Positions 43,872 through 53,207 of a stretch of 64,000 nucleotides of DNA are shown in pieces. Source of the DNA: Calothrix sp. PCC 7507 (GTDB lineage Bacteria; Cyanobacteriota; Cyanobacteriia; Cyanobacteriales; Nostocaceae); assembly GCF_000316575.1 (NCBI RefSeq), contig NC_019682.1, positions 1,798,001 to 1,862,000 on the forward strand, in the 5' to 3' direction. The notes below the pieces were generated by a model, which did not search any database, was not told where the DNA came from, and saw only the letters and a program-made list of their open reading frames with translations. Position 1 is the stretch's first letter. Every line of letters begins with the position of its first letter. Both the position numbers and the translations under genes were made by a program.

Positions 43872-44459
43872 CTACATAATCTGCTGTAAATTCAAGACAA
43901 ATCCAGGTAGGACATTTTCCCCTGATAAACTAGCAGGATTATCTAATATCTCTACATCTTTACCTGGACGATAAATTTCTACTCGCTTGTTTTTTCGATC
44001 AATTAACCAGCCTAATTGAGCGCCATTGTCAATATATTCCTGCATTTTCTCTTGCAATTCTTTCAAGGAATCACTAGGAGAACGTAACTCCAATACAAAA
44101 TCAGGACAAATGGGAGCAAATTTTTCTTTTTGTTCTGGGGTTAAAGCATTCCACCGCTCAATTTTCACCCAAGAAGCATCAGGAGAACGATCAGCACCAT
44201 TAGGTAGTTTAAAGCCAGCAGAGGGGCCAAATACCTCACCTAAATTATTTTGTTCGTTCCAGATATCTAATTGTGTGGTGATTTTGACATTGCGTCTATC
44301 TGTCTCACTCCCTGATGGTGTCATAATTAATACTTCCCCTGAAGCTGTGCGCTCAAATCGATAATTGCGGTTTGTCTGACATACCTGGAAAAATTGATCA
44401 TCGCTCAAGTCGATTTTCAATTTGAGGATAGGAGGTAAAGTGATTGTAGCGGTGTCCAT
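43872..44459 (-). CDS. Uma2 family (DUF820) putative endonuclease
   Basis: A 195-residue protein with the PD-(D/E)XK-like pattern of Uma2. It has RSPDASWV, then CPDFVLELRSPSDSL (acidic residue and Glu of the active site), and EYIDNGAQLGWLID near the end. This family is greatly expanded in filamentous cyanobacteria and often sits near mobile elements. Real substrates are not known. It is convergent with the 481-residue protein and divergent from the Cas4-like/Argonaute pair. Confidence 0.88.
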   Translation of the reverse strand: MDTATITLPPILKLKIDLSDDQFFQVCQTNRNYRFERTASGEVLIMTPSGSETDRRNVKITTQLDIWNEQNNLGEVFGPSAGFKLPNGADRSPDASWVKIERWNALTPEQKEKFAPICPDFVLELRSPSDSLKELQEKMQEYIDNGAQLGWLIDRKNKRVEIYRPGKDVEILDNPASLSGENVLPGFVLNLQQIM

Positions 44460-44792
44460 AAGTTTACCCCAATGTATTACTTTCTATTTTAGTGGAATTT
44501 GGCAAGCGATCGCGTTTTGGAGATGATGGCGATCGCACCACACAACTTGCAACAAAACTTAAAGTACGAACATACACAGGCGTAGTATATGTGATGGAAT
44601 TACATAAATCATTATTGGCAAAAATTCAATTGCCAAACATAGCATATAGTTTTTGTTGCTAAAAGTTTTGATCACTAACCATAAGATGGTGTATAGTCTC
44701 TTGTTAACTAAATACAGAGAGATTCTGTCTATGATTCGAGATTTAGTGCAGGTAAGCCAAACACCAGCTTCCATCATAGGAAATTGAAACTT
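44460..44792. other. 333-bp divergent region upstream of the Cas4-Argonaute pair
   Basis: AT-rich; it should hold the promoter of the nuclease-Argonaute operon. A short frame at 44731-44787 would encode 18 residues and is not supported as a gene. No CRISPR-like repeats are present. Confidence 0.5.
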
Positions 44793-45611
44793 ATGAAACA
44801 AGTTTGGCTACCATCTGTAAGTTATAATCTTTGGTCTTTATCAGATTCACGAGTGGGTCAAGAATTCTGGTTTTGTGATATGAAGCGAGGCTTTAACAAG
44901 GTTCGTCAGAAAGAGCCTCAAGTTAAAGCTCTGTTGGAAGACAATAAACATCAGAGAATTGGGAAATTAGCACAAGGCGGAGTTTATGAATTTTATCAAA
45001 ACCCCCAACTTTTGTCACAGTCTGAAGGTGTAGAAGAAGTTGCAGCTATCTTGAAACTCAATCAAGAGCCAGAGGAAGTTCAAGAGCGAATTATTGTGAT
45101 TCTGAATAACTATTACAAAAAACCTATTTTAGTTGGCAAAGAAATTATTCAGTTGAGCAAAGGTGATGAAGGATTTACTTCACCGATCACTATCCAAGAG
45201 GGCAGTTATTATTTCCATCTATATGCACCAACTGACTGCACTTTTAAACAGCCAGATGGTACTATTCATATTTTAGATTTCAAGACAGGTAAATCAGACT
45301 TTGACCGACGACAGGCTTATGTCTACTTGTTAGCAGCTAGCTATCTCTATCCACAACAACCATCGGTTGCCTCATTCTACAACTTAGAAGCTGTCTTGGC
45401 ATCTGACATAATTACAGCCACTCCTGAACAACTCAAATTTGTGCAGATAGAGCTAGCAGATATAGCAAAACGATATGAGCTTGAAAAAATGCATTATGGC
45501 GAAAACCCAAATGATTTTGCAAAAATATTTCCTCCCAATCCTGGTAGTGCCTGTAGGTACTGTACCTTTAATTCAATTTGTGAATTTTCTGTAAGTGAGG
45601 TTTCTAGGTGA
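44793..45611 (+). CDS. Cas4/RecB-like nuclease with predicted 4Fe-4S cluster
   Basis: A 272-residue protein from ATG 44793; an in-frame TTG at 44784 is possible. It has the RecB/Cas4 core: an acidic residue in PDGTIHILDFKTGKSD (the D-x-K-T-G motif) and then QAYVYLLA (the Q-x3-Y motif). Cysteines fit the Cas4/AddB Fe-S arrangement: Cys28 in FWFCDMKRGF, then Cys254-x2-Cys257-x5-Cys263 at the C-terminus. Such enzymes cut single-stranded DNA ends. There are no cas1/cas2 genes and no CRISPR array, so this is not an adaptation module. It overlaps the Argonaute gene by 4 bp (GTGA), indicating a shared function, probably preparing guides or degrading targets. Confidence 0.88.
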   Translation: MKQVWLPSVSYNLWSLSDSRVGQEFWFCDMKRGFNKVRQKEPQVKALLEDNKHQRIGKLAQGGVYEFYQNPQLLSQSEGVEEVAAILKLNQEPEEVQERIIVILNNYYKKPILVGKEIIQLSKGDEGFTSPITIQEGSYYFHLYAPTDCTFKQPDGTIHILDFKTGKSDFDRRQAYVYLLAASYLYPQQPSVASFYNLEAVLASDIITATPEQLKFVQIELADIAKRYELEKMHYGENPNDFAKIFPPNPGSACRYCTFNSICEFSVSEVSR

Positions 45612-47869
45612 TTGCAGTAGCAACTATTAGTCAAACAAAGGCTTTATCTTCTAGCGAGATTTTCCGTCTAAATTTTTCAAATCTTAATATAATGTGCTTT
45701 CAACTGAAACCTGAGATTGAACAGGAGGAAGGCATTAGTTTGAGCTTCCATCTTAGTCGGATTTTACCTCACATAGTCGTTATTTGGGATAAGCCATATT
45801 TTTATGCTCTTGGTAAATTCAAGAACTCTATGCAGGATTTTGGGATAGAGTGGGAAGCTATACTAGAACAAATTGCTGCGGAAGGAATAAAAGACTTTAG
45901 CGATCGCACTTGGCAGTTTCAAGAAGTTCAACTCCCTAAAGCAGTCTCAGCAAATGTTATTTCTCTATTAGCTTATCAGGTATTAAAGACATCTAAACCA
46001 TATCCCTTTTCATCTATAACTGCTCTGTCTAAAAATGGTGTGCAAGTAAGACGTGAGGCAAAATTTTGGGCAGAACCCATCGAAATACATGGAACTTTAC
46101 AACCTGCTATTACTTTAACAATGAAAAGCAAGTTTTTGTTAACAAAAACTTTGGCTGATTTCTATCTTAATCATCCTGAAAAGCATAACCCAGAGAAGCT
46201 TTTAATTGATCTGAATGTTCGCTCTCTTTCTGATGATATCCAAGGTAATGGTACTATCACCCAGCTTATTAAAGAGCCTTCGTTGATACACAAGCAAAAA
46301 CTTATTGAGCAAGCCAAGAATGAAATTAGTAAGAAAGCTCTGCAAGATGATCTATCTAATAAACTCCTGGTGGCTGTTAAATTTGGTAAAGGTAAAAAAC
46401 TGTATGAATATGGCATGACTGCTTTGCGTCCCTGCGTTACATCTGAAACAGCTAGTAGGTTTGGGGTTAATTGGGGAGAATTACTCAAAAAAACAAAAAT
46501 TTCTTACAAAGAGCGAACAGATTTATTAGCTACCTACAAAAAAGAAGCTGAAAATGCTTTAAATAATTATGGATTTGAGTTAGGAATCAGCATCAACAGC
46601 CGTCACTATCCAGAGTTGTTTTCGCAACCACAAGTTCCAATTGAAAATACACCCCTACTATTTGGCAATGGATTTATTAGCACTCAAAATAAAATTCTTA
46701 CAGGTCTTTCTAGAGGTGGTGTTTACCGCCGACACAATAAATTTTCTGACCCATCCAGACCAATTCGGATTACTGTTCTGAATATTTGTGAGGTGGGGTT
46801 CGATGACTTTATACAAAAACTTAAAGAACGGTTAAAAAGCTATAAATTTGAAAGCCTATTTGATACCAAATCAATATCGCTAAAAAACTTAAGTGATACT
46901 CAGGCAAGAGCAAAAGTTGAGGAAGTAGTCAATGAATTAATGGAAATTTCACCTGAAATAGTTTTGGCGTTTTTACCCCAGAGCGATCGTAACGCTGATG
47001 AGGAAGAGGGTGGTAGTCTTTATCACAAAATATACGATCTATTGCTTCGTCGCCAGATAGCTAGCCAGATGATTTATGAGGATACATTGAAGAATCCTGA
47101 TTATTCCAAATACAAAAATATTCTCAATCAGGTGGTTCCAGGAATTCTCGCCAAGGTGGGTAATTTACCTTTTGTTCTGGCTGAACCTCTCCCAATAGCT
47201 GACTATTTCATTGGTTTGGATATTTCTAGAGAATCTAAGTCAAAACTGGCTGGAACAGTTAATGCTTGTGCAAGTATTCGTCTTCATGGCAAGCAAGGGG
47301 GGTTTATTCGCTATCGTCTAGAAGATGCTTTGATTGAAGGTGAAGAAATCCCTAAAAGAGTACTAGAAAAACTATTACCAGCAAAGGAACTAGAAGGAAA
47401 AACCGTACTGATTCATCGTGATGGGCGCTTTTGCGGACAAGAAGTTGCTAATCTCCTAGAATGGGCTGAAGCTATTGGCTGTAAATTAATATTAGTAGAG
47501 TGTAAAAAGTCTGGTAGTCCTCGACTATACAATTTTGTTAACAAAACCATAACTGCACCAGAAAAAGGTTTAGCACTGCGTGTTTCTTCTACTGAAGCAG
47601 TTCTGGTAACAACTCAAGTAACTGAAGAGATGGGTCTTGCTGATCCTTTACGCTTGACAGTTATCACTGCAAACCATCCAGCTTTAATTTCTCCTCCCAT
47701 AGAACAAGTGGTTGAAATTACCTTGAAACTCACTTTACTGCATCATGGAGCATTAAAAATGCCTCGCTTGCCAATGCCAGTATATGGAGCACATAAGATG
47801 GCAAAATTGCGATTAAGGGGAATTTATCCAAGTAGTATGTTGGAAGGCGATTGCCAGTTTTGGCACTAA
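45608..47869 (+). CDS. Long prokaryotic Argonaute (pAgo) with MID and PIWI domains
   Basis: A 753-residue protein starting with GTG at 45608 inside the end of the nuclease gene. The length fits a full pAgo with N, PAZ, MID and PIWI domains. The MID region reads LYHKIYDLLLRRQIASQMIY (Tyr472, Gln487), with Lys516 in ILAKVG. The residue aligned by me with the usual guide-binding Lys is Tyr476, so the 5' pocket may be a variant. PIWI has Asp538 in GLDISR, a Glu in or near EGEEIP (577-580), Asp605 in IHRDGR and His729 in VYGAHKMAKL, consistent with an active DEDH tetrad. It would use short guides to cut invading nucleic acid. Guide and target type are unknown. Confidence 0.92.
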   Translation: MIAVATISQTKALSSSEIFRLNFSNLNIMCFQLKPEIEQEEGISLSFHLSRILPHIVVIWDKPYFYALGKFKNSMQDFGIEWEAILEQIAAEGIKDFSDRTWQFQEVQLPKAVSANVISLLAYQVLKTSKPYPFSSITALSKNGVQVRREAKFWAEPIEIHGTLQPAITLTMKSKFLLTKTLADFYLNHPEKHNPEKLLIDLNVRSLSDDIQGNGTITQLIKEPSLIHKQKLIEQAKNEISKKALQDDLSNKLLVAVKFGKGKKLYEYGMTALRPCVTSETASRFGVNWGELLKKTKISYKERTDLLATYKKEAENALNNYGFELGISINSRHYPELFSQPQVPIENTPLLFGNGFISTQNKILTGLSRGGVYRRHNKFSDPSRPIRITVLNICEVGFDDFIQKLKERLKSYKFESLFDTKSISLKNLSDTQARAKVEEVVNELMEISPEIVLAFLPQSDRNADEEEGGSLYHKIYDLLLRRQIASQMIYEDTLKNPDYSKYKNILNQVVPGILAKVGNLPFVLAEPLPIADYFIGLDISRESKSKLAGTVNACASIRLHGKQGGFIRYRLEDALIEGEEIPKRVLEKLLPAKELEGKTVLIHRDGRFCGQEVANLLEWAEAIGCKLILVECKKSGSPRLYNFVNKTITAPEKGLALRVSSTEAVLVTTQVTEEMGLADPLRLTVITANHPALISPPIEQVVEITLKLTLLHHGALKMPRLPMPVYGAHKMAKLRLRGIYPSSMLEGDCQFWH

Positions 47870-47912
47870 AATAAACCTCAAAGTTACAGATATTTTGGGA
47901 TCGCTATCTTCA

Positions 47913-50465
47913 TCAAGAAACGGTGTTAGTATTGCCAAATTTCTGATTTTCCACATCTAATTTTTCAATTCCGCCAAAAACAATTAACCAAACCACTACT
48001 ACCACCCAGTGAATTACGACTACCACAAATAACGAACCTGTAAGGGCATAAGCAACTGTACATATTATTCCTAATAATGCGGCTAAAACCAGGAAAACGG
48101 GATTAAAAAATGTGGGAAATCCAGCTTGAAAAAATGTCTTTGCATTTACCGGATGATAGAAAACAAATAGTAATAAACTCCCTATACCCCACAAACTCCA
48201 ATGTAACCAATTGGTATTTTCGAGAGGATGAGGTAGCAGTAAAACTCGGAAAAATAGTTCTTCAACAATTGCAGGTAAAAATAAGCTGCGACATATTAAC
48301 AAACATTTATCTAGCAAATTTGCAGACCAAATTTGCATCTGCAAAAATTCTAATTTAAAACCTAAAGGGATAGCTATAACGCCATAAATTCCTAGCATCG
48401 CCGCAATAACTAACCAATGTTGTAATGTGGGAACTACTAGCGACGCTAATAGGCGACTGATAATAATTGTTAGCAGTGAAATATCAGTAAAGGGAATTTT
48501 GATTTGTCCGAAAAATACTGTGGGTGCGATGGGTGTAATGTCAGGTTGCCAACCACCTACTTGATTGGTTCGCAATATTTGCATAGTTGCACCATGTTTT
48601 AAAAATATCGCGGTGAGGTCGTCTTGTGCCAGTCGAGGCATGATTGTTCGCCATGTTGTCAAACCTGCCCAAATGCTACCATCTTGAAATGGTTTCGTTC
48701 TTTTTCCGATTTTTTTACCTGGGAGTATACTTGCTTGACTTTTCCAATCAGCACGGACTATCTCTAAGGGTGCTAATTGTTTTTCCAAAGATTGGCCTAG
48801 TTCGACTAGCTGCTGAAAGCGCAAGGCTTGCGGATGACTGAGGTTGGCTTTTAACCAAGTTTGAATTTGAGGAGTTGTAGCAACTTGGTTTTGAATTGCC
48901 AGTATCGTAGCATAAAGTGCTTGGCTAGAATCTTGTACGCATGAAGTGGCTGGTGATACCGTTGCGCCACCAGTACCATCGCCAACGCGATAACGAGCCA
49001 TTGTCACTTGTAACTGTTGCTGTAATTCGCCTAAAGGTGAAAGTTTCACACCATCAAAATCATAATCTTGAGTTACGGGATCAAATTTAATCAAAATATC
49101 TGATACTGGACGTGTTGCGAGCCATCCGCGTTGTAAATTGCCCATAAAATCAGCCCATGTATGCGTTGCGGCGATAATTCCATCGGGGTTATGGGCATAA
49201 ATTTGATGATATTTAGTATCGAAGCGTAATTCGTTAGTAAACTCGTCGCGAACAACTTCTGCAATTCCCACAGCAAAATGTCCGGTGATAGTATAAGGTA
49301 CTCCCAGTGGTTCACCTTTACGTCCGCCAATTCCACCGAACAGATGTAGTGCGATCGCTTTATCGCCTTCGCTCCATTTTGATATAGTATAGGGTGTATC
49401 TAAGTTTGGCGTTTCTACTGGGTTTAATAATACAGTATTGAGTTTACCTTTAAGTTTTTCTGTATCTCGCCAATTCAAAGTTTTGATGTAATTTAGTGCT
49501 GATTCTTCACCAGTAATGATTTGACTGGGTGGAATCTGAAAGAGAGAACGAGGGGCGAGGGCGCTAACTACAAACGTACCATTGATATCGTTAGCACCGT
49601 AAATATACCACCCATCTTTACCGGCAGGTGATGTTTCGATTTGCTCCGCAGTTGAAGGTGCAAAATTTCGCGTATCTATTACTTGTTGGGGAATACGAAT
49701 AGTTTCTGTAACACCATCAAACTTGGTAGAAGTAGGGTTGTAATGCTGGACTAAAAAATAATCGCGCTTCTGCTTCTGTTTTTTAGATGAAAAAGTTCTG
49801 GTTTCAGAGGTAATTGGTTGAATTATTTTTACCAAACCATAAAACCTACCAGTCACTAAAACAGGTTCGCGTTCAATTTGCAAAAGAGATTTTTCCCCAC
49901 TTTCTGCAATTATTGTATTTGCATCTAAAGCGACAATGGTATCATCATGAGGATTCGCACCAGCCAAAGACCTTAAAACACCTACTTGACGCACTCCATT
50001 TAGTCGAAAAGGATGAATCATCCCTTTTTTTTGACTTTTAATAACTTCGGAAGTGAAATTTACATCTTGCGTGACAGCTTGAACGTAAGCAAGTAAATCT
50101 TCATGCTTTTTCCACTCCAAACGCACAATTTTTCCTACCAAGTTTTGGGCTGTAGGTGGTGCATGTTGCACTTCCAGCCACACCCAATCTAACCCATCTT
50201 GTAATTGCTGTTTCGTCGGTAAAATTAACCTTCCTACCCAGTCGGCGATAGGTTTATAAAGGTTTGCAGATGGAATTTGTGTAACGGGATAAAAACTTGG
50301 TTGATTAAAATCTTGTCGGGTATGTATTGCGTAATTGCTTTGTTTTGGTACTAGCTGCGGTTGTCTTGCAGTAAGTGACAAGATTGCAACTACTGCTAGT
50401 ATTGATAGCAGTAAAAATATCGTAAATCTTAACTTTATTTTTCGACTCAAGTCACGTAAAATCAA
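47913..50465 (-). CDS. CPBP-type intramembrane protease with a large N-terminal domain
   Basis: An 850-residue protein starting with TTG at 50465. The first ~30 residues hold a membrane helix. Residues ~40-610 are a large soluble domain with no motif I can name. The last ~230 residues carry six or so hydrophobic segments with the CPBP/Abi signature: AIVEELFFRVLL (EExxxR) and FVFYHPVNA (His). The family is homologous to CAAX prenyl proteases and acts in the membrane. The large exported-looking N-terminal domain, which is much bigger than the usual 200-300-residue CPBP protein, is the unusual part. Its partner or substrate is unknown. Confidence 0.8.
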   Translation of the reverse strand: MILRDLSRKIKLRFTIFLLLSILAVVAILSLTARQPQLVPKQSNYAIHTRQDFNQPSFYPVTQIPSANLYKPIADWVGRLILPTKQQLQDGLDWVWLEVQHAPPTAQNLVGKIVRLEWKKHEDLLAYVQAVTQDVNFTSEVIKSQKKGMIHPFRLNGVRQVGVLRSLAGANPHDDTIVALDANTIIAESGEKSLLQIEREPVLVTGRFYGLVKIIQPITSETRTFSSKKQKQKRDYFLVQHYNPTSTKFDGVTETIRIPQQVIDTRNFAPSTAEQIETSPAGKDGWYIYGANDINGTFVVSALAPRSLFQIPPSQIITGEESALNYIKTLNWRDTEKLKGKLNTVLLNPVETPNLDTPYTISKWSEGDKAIALHLFGGIGGRKGEPLGVPYTITGHFAVGIAEVVRDEFTNELRFDTKYHQIYAHNPDGIIAATHTWADFMGNLQRGWLATRPVSDILIKFDPVTQDYDFDGVKLSPLGELQQQLQVTMARYRVGDGTGGATVSPATSCVQDSSQALYATILAIQNQVATTPQIQTWLKANLSHPQALRFQQLVELGQSLEKQLAPLEIVRADWKSQASILPGKKIGKRTKPFQDGSIWAGLTTWRTIMPRLAQDDLTAIFLKHGATMQILRTNQVGGWQPDITPIAPTVFFGQIKIPFTDISLLTIIISRLLASLVVPTLQHWLVIAAMLGIYGVIAIPLGFKLEFLQMQIWSANLLDKCLLICRSLFLPAIVEELFFRVLLLPHPLENTNWLHWSLWGIGSLLLFVFYHPVNAKTFFQAGFPTFFNPVFLVLAALLGIICTVAYALTGSLFVVVVIHWVVVVVWLIVFGGIEKLDVENQKFGNTNTVS

Positions 50466-50931
50466 GGATATATACTGATTAACGTTAGAGAAATTATACT
50501 CTATAAATTACTCATTGACAAAATAAACAAAAAATGTATCTAGTGGGAAAGAGCGATCGCTCTTTCCCAAAATGCTGAAATCTTTCTCAAATAGGGCATT
50601 TGCACAGCTATGGCAACCACGCTGAGTGGTCTATCGCATTAATTTTGCTGGGTTGCGAGATCCCCGACTTCTTTAAGAAGTCGGGGATCTGAACACGACG
50701 AACCTATTAAAACTTTTGGGACAGTCCACTACCTACTTAACAGTTGCACAGGATTTTGAATGGTTAAAACCTGCAAAAACGAGCTAACGGGACACGGATT
50801 TAATAATCTAAAATTTTTGTATGGTACGTTAACAAAGTAACGCACCATCTTGATCTCATGGGCGGTGCGTTGCGCTTGGCCATAACGCACCCTACTAAAC
50901 TAAGAATATTCTCCATTTTTGTTGGTGAATT
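50466..50931. other. 466-bp intergenic region with repeats
   Basis: Holds a HIP1-containing stem near 50550-50570, the hairpin at 50658-50690, and a GGTGCGTTA-type inverted repeat at about 50823-50895 that abuts the trpE end. No gene is seen. Confidence 0.55.
50658..50690. repeat. Perfect 16-bp inverted repeat hairpin
   Basis: AGATCCCCGACTTCTT and its exact complement flank a single T. There is no T run after it, so this looks like a dispersed palindromic repeat rather than a terminator. Confidence 0.85.
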
Positions 50932-52446
50932 TCAACGTAAACAGCGAATTGCTTCTAAAAGACCCCGCGCCTTATTTAACGTTTCTTCATATTCTTTTTC
51001 GGGTTCAGAATCAGCTACTAAACCAGCGCCAGCTTGCACGGTTACTGTATTGTCTCGCAGTACCATTGTGCGAATGGCGATCGCACTATTTAATTGCCCT
51101 TCAAAATCATAATATCCATACACACCAGAATACACACCACGGCGACTAGGTTCTAATTCGTTGATAATTTCCATCGCCCGAATTTTGGGCGCGCCGCTGA
51201 CAGTACCGGCAGGGAAGCTGGCTTTTAATAAATCCCAGGCGGTTTTGTTTGATGCTAATTTACCCACCACATTACTGACAATGTGCATCACATGGGAGTA
51301 ACGCTCAACTACCATTAATTCATCAACTCTGACGCTACCGCTTTCACAAACCCTACCCAAATCATTCCGCCCTAAATCAACAAGCATGACGTGTTCGGCA
51401 ATTTCTTTGGGATCTTGGAGTAAATCCTCTGCAAAAGCTGCATCTTCCTTGCTGGTTTTACCCCGTGGACGTGTCCCCGCAATGGGACGGACTGTGGCGA
51501 TGATCTCACCATCAATATCACGTTCTGCTTTCACCATCACTTCGGGACTGGAGCCGATGATTTGCCAATCTTGGAAGTTAAAGAAAGCCATGTAAGGCGA
51601 GGGATTAATCTGGCGCAGGGAACGATAAAGAGCAAAAGGATCGCCTGTATATTCTGTTGATAGCTGCTGGGAAACGACTACTTGGAAGATATCCCCGGCT
51701 TTAATATAATCTTTGGCTTTTTCGACACTGGCGCAGAATTCTGGGCGGGTGAAGTTGCTGGTATATTCTGCTGTTTTGGAGGGGGAACCCCCGCTTGGGG
51801 GTGTCCATGAGAGTCGGGTTTTTTCTGGCGACAGGGGTAGAGATAGCTTGTCTACCATCTGGGTGACGCGATCGCCCGCTTGCTGATAAGCTGCCTGTAA
51901 ATCTACTTCTGGATCGCGTAAATCAGCATAGGCGATCGCCCAAATTTTCCGCTTTACTTGGTCAAAAATCAACAGGTGGTCTACCTGCATCCACAATCCA
52001 TCCGGAATATTACGCTTATCTTGTGCATGAATTGGCACTCGTGGTTCTATCCAGTGAATCAATTCATAGCCCCAAAAACCAAACAAACCGCCAATCCCTG
52101 CTGGTAATTGCGGTAATTTGACTGGGTGATATGGCTCCAGACATTCGGCTAAAGCTGTAAAGGGGTCGCCTGTAAAAACGACCTGGGAACCATTGCGATG
52201 TGTCTGGGTTGTATGATTGCCTCTTGCTTCCAACACCCACAAGGGATCGCAACCCAATAAACTATAACGCCCCAGTTTTTCCCCACCTTCCACCGATTCC
52301 AGCAAAAAGCTATAAGGCTGACCAGCGCAAACTTTATACCATGAAGATACAGGCGTATCTAGGTCTGCAACCCATTCCTGATAAACCGGTACAAAGTTAC
52401 CTTGTTTAGCTAGCTCTTTAAACTGGTCAAAATCGGGAAATATCAT
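50932..52446 (-). CDS. trpE: Anthranilate synthase component I
   Basis: A 504-residue chorismate-using enzyme, the first committed step of tryptophan synthesis. Near residue 50 it has LLESVEGGEKLGRYSLLG, the segment where tryptophan feedback inhibition acts. The catalytic half includes DIFQVVVSQQLS, TVRPIAGTRPRG, HVMLVDLGRNDLGRV, FPAGTVSGAPKIRAMEII and GVYSGVYGYYDF. It depends on a TrpG partner not found in this window. The gene is monocistronic here and faces the same way as psaD, 157 bp upstream of it. Confidence 0.96.
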   Translation of the reverse strand: MIFPDFDQFKELAKQGNFVPVYQEWVADLDTPVSSWYKVCAGQPYSFLLESVEGGEKLGRYSLLGCDPLWVLEARGNHTTQTHRNGSQVVFTGDPFTALAECLEPYHPVKLPQLPAGIGGLFGFWGYELIHWIEPRVPIHAQDKRNIPDGLWMQVDHLLIFDQVKRKIWAIAYADLRDPEVDLQAAYQQAGDRVTQMVDKLSLPLSPEKTRLSWTPPSGGSPSKTAEYTSNFTRPEFCASVEKAKDYIKAGDIFQVVVSQQLSTEYTGDPFALYRSLRQINPSPYMAFFNFQDWQIIGSSPEVMVKAERDIDGEIIATVRPIAGTRPRGKTSKEDAAFAEDLLQDPKEIAEHVMLVDLGRNDLGRVCESGSVRVDELMVVERYSHVMHIVSNVVGKLASNKTAWDLLKASFPAGTVSGAPKIRAMEIINELEPSRRGVYSGVYGYYDFEGQLNSAIAIRTMVLRDNTVTVQAGAGLVADSEPEKEYEETLNKARGLLEAIRCLR

Positions 52447-52603
52447 AAATTAGGGAATGGGGAACAGGGAATGGCAGGGGAGCAGGGAGCAGGGAGCAGG
52501 GGGAGATGAGGGAGTGTGAGCAGAAAGAGAATTAATGCTACCCTCTCCTCTCACACCTCCCTCTCTTCCCAATGCCCAATGCCCCATGCCCATGCCCTAA
52601 TAA
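52447..52603. repeat. STRR between psaD and trpE
   Basis: GGGAGCA-type heptamers occur at about 52477-52503, and GCCCAAT/GCCCCAT units at about 52571-52598. They separate the psaD 3' end from trpE. Confidence 0.75.
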
Positions 52604-53023
52604 CTATGCGTCGTGGGTAGCTTTCCCACTGAACTTAACCTGTGATGGACTGGGATTTTGTCCGATTCTGCGTGGTACATAACGCACTTTCTCACGACCT
52701 GGGTTGACCTTCTCAGGGAAGACACCATCGGCTGGGTGAATTAAAGTGGTTTCTCCACTGGGCAAAATCCGGTAAATTTTGTAGTCTGTGATTTTGAATT
52801 TCCGGAGTTGACCACCTAAAGCAATGCCGTATTCTTTACGAGCGATGTACAGCAGGTTTTCACCTTGTAGCATTGTAGCAGCGCCACCTGTAGGCAATTC
52901 AAACACTTGTTGTTTAGGGCTAGTCCAGGTAATAGCGTACTTTTCTTCAACTGCTGCTTTTGTCAGCAAGCCGCCGGTGCTGCCAGCAAATAGCGGGGTT
53001 TTTCCAGAGAGTGTTTCTGCCAT
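52604..53023 (-). CDS. psaD: Photosystem I subunit PsaD
   Basis: A 139-residue stromal-side subunit that docks ferredoxin to photosystem I. ATG 53023 gives [20 protein letters not shown], as in the family; an in-frame start five codons upstream is unlikely. Other marks are [11 protein letters not shown]-like [37 protein letters not shown] and [20 protein letters not shown]. It also helps assemble PsaC and PsaE. It is usually expressed strongly from its own promoter, here in the ~100 bp before 53023. It ends near an STRR block. Confidence 0.98.
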   Translation of the reverse strand: MAETLSGKTPLFAGSTGGLLTKAAVEEKYAITWTSPKQQVFELPTGGAATMLQGENLLYIARKEYGIALGGQLRKFKITDYKIYRILPSGETTLIHPADGVFPEKVNPGREKVRYVPRRIGQNPSPSQVKFSGKATHDA

Positions 53024-53120
53024 AAAGTAGTCTCTCAACGTTTTTAGGGCATCGTAACACCGCCAACAGGATCATATTGCGATCGCGTCATAGACTGTAA
53101 CAGTTTTTAGTCATTGGGCA

Positions 53121-53207
53121 TTACTCTCGTCCCCAAGTGTATTGGGTATAACGACCAATAGAGCGCAAATCCTGCTTGGCAAATTCAGTCAGGCGAAAAG
53201 AGGGCAT
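53121..53207 (-). pseudogene. ParE-type toxin remnant (N-terminal 28 residues)
   Basis: Directly downstream of the ParD gene, and overlapping its TGA by one base, an ATG opens [20 protein letters not shown] and ends TQYTWGRE then TAA. This is the start of a ParE/RelE-type toxin, which normally has about 95-100 residues. The rest, including the catalytic or gyrase-binding C-terminus, is missing. Nothing after the stop resumes it. So the toxin has been inactivated while the antitoxin remains whole. Confidence 0.8.

Noticed and set aside
44793-45611. Cas4 of a CRISPR-Cas adaptation module
   Set aside because: There is no cas1, cas2, other cas gene or repeat-spacer array in the window, and the gene is coupled to an Argonaute instead.
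50658-50690. Terminator for the CPBP gene or trpE
   Set aside because: The stem has no T run on either strand and lies upstream of the CPBP gene; it fits a dispersed palindromic repeat.
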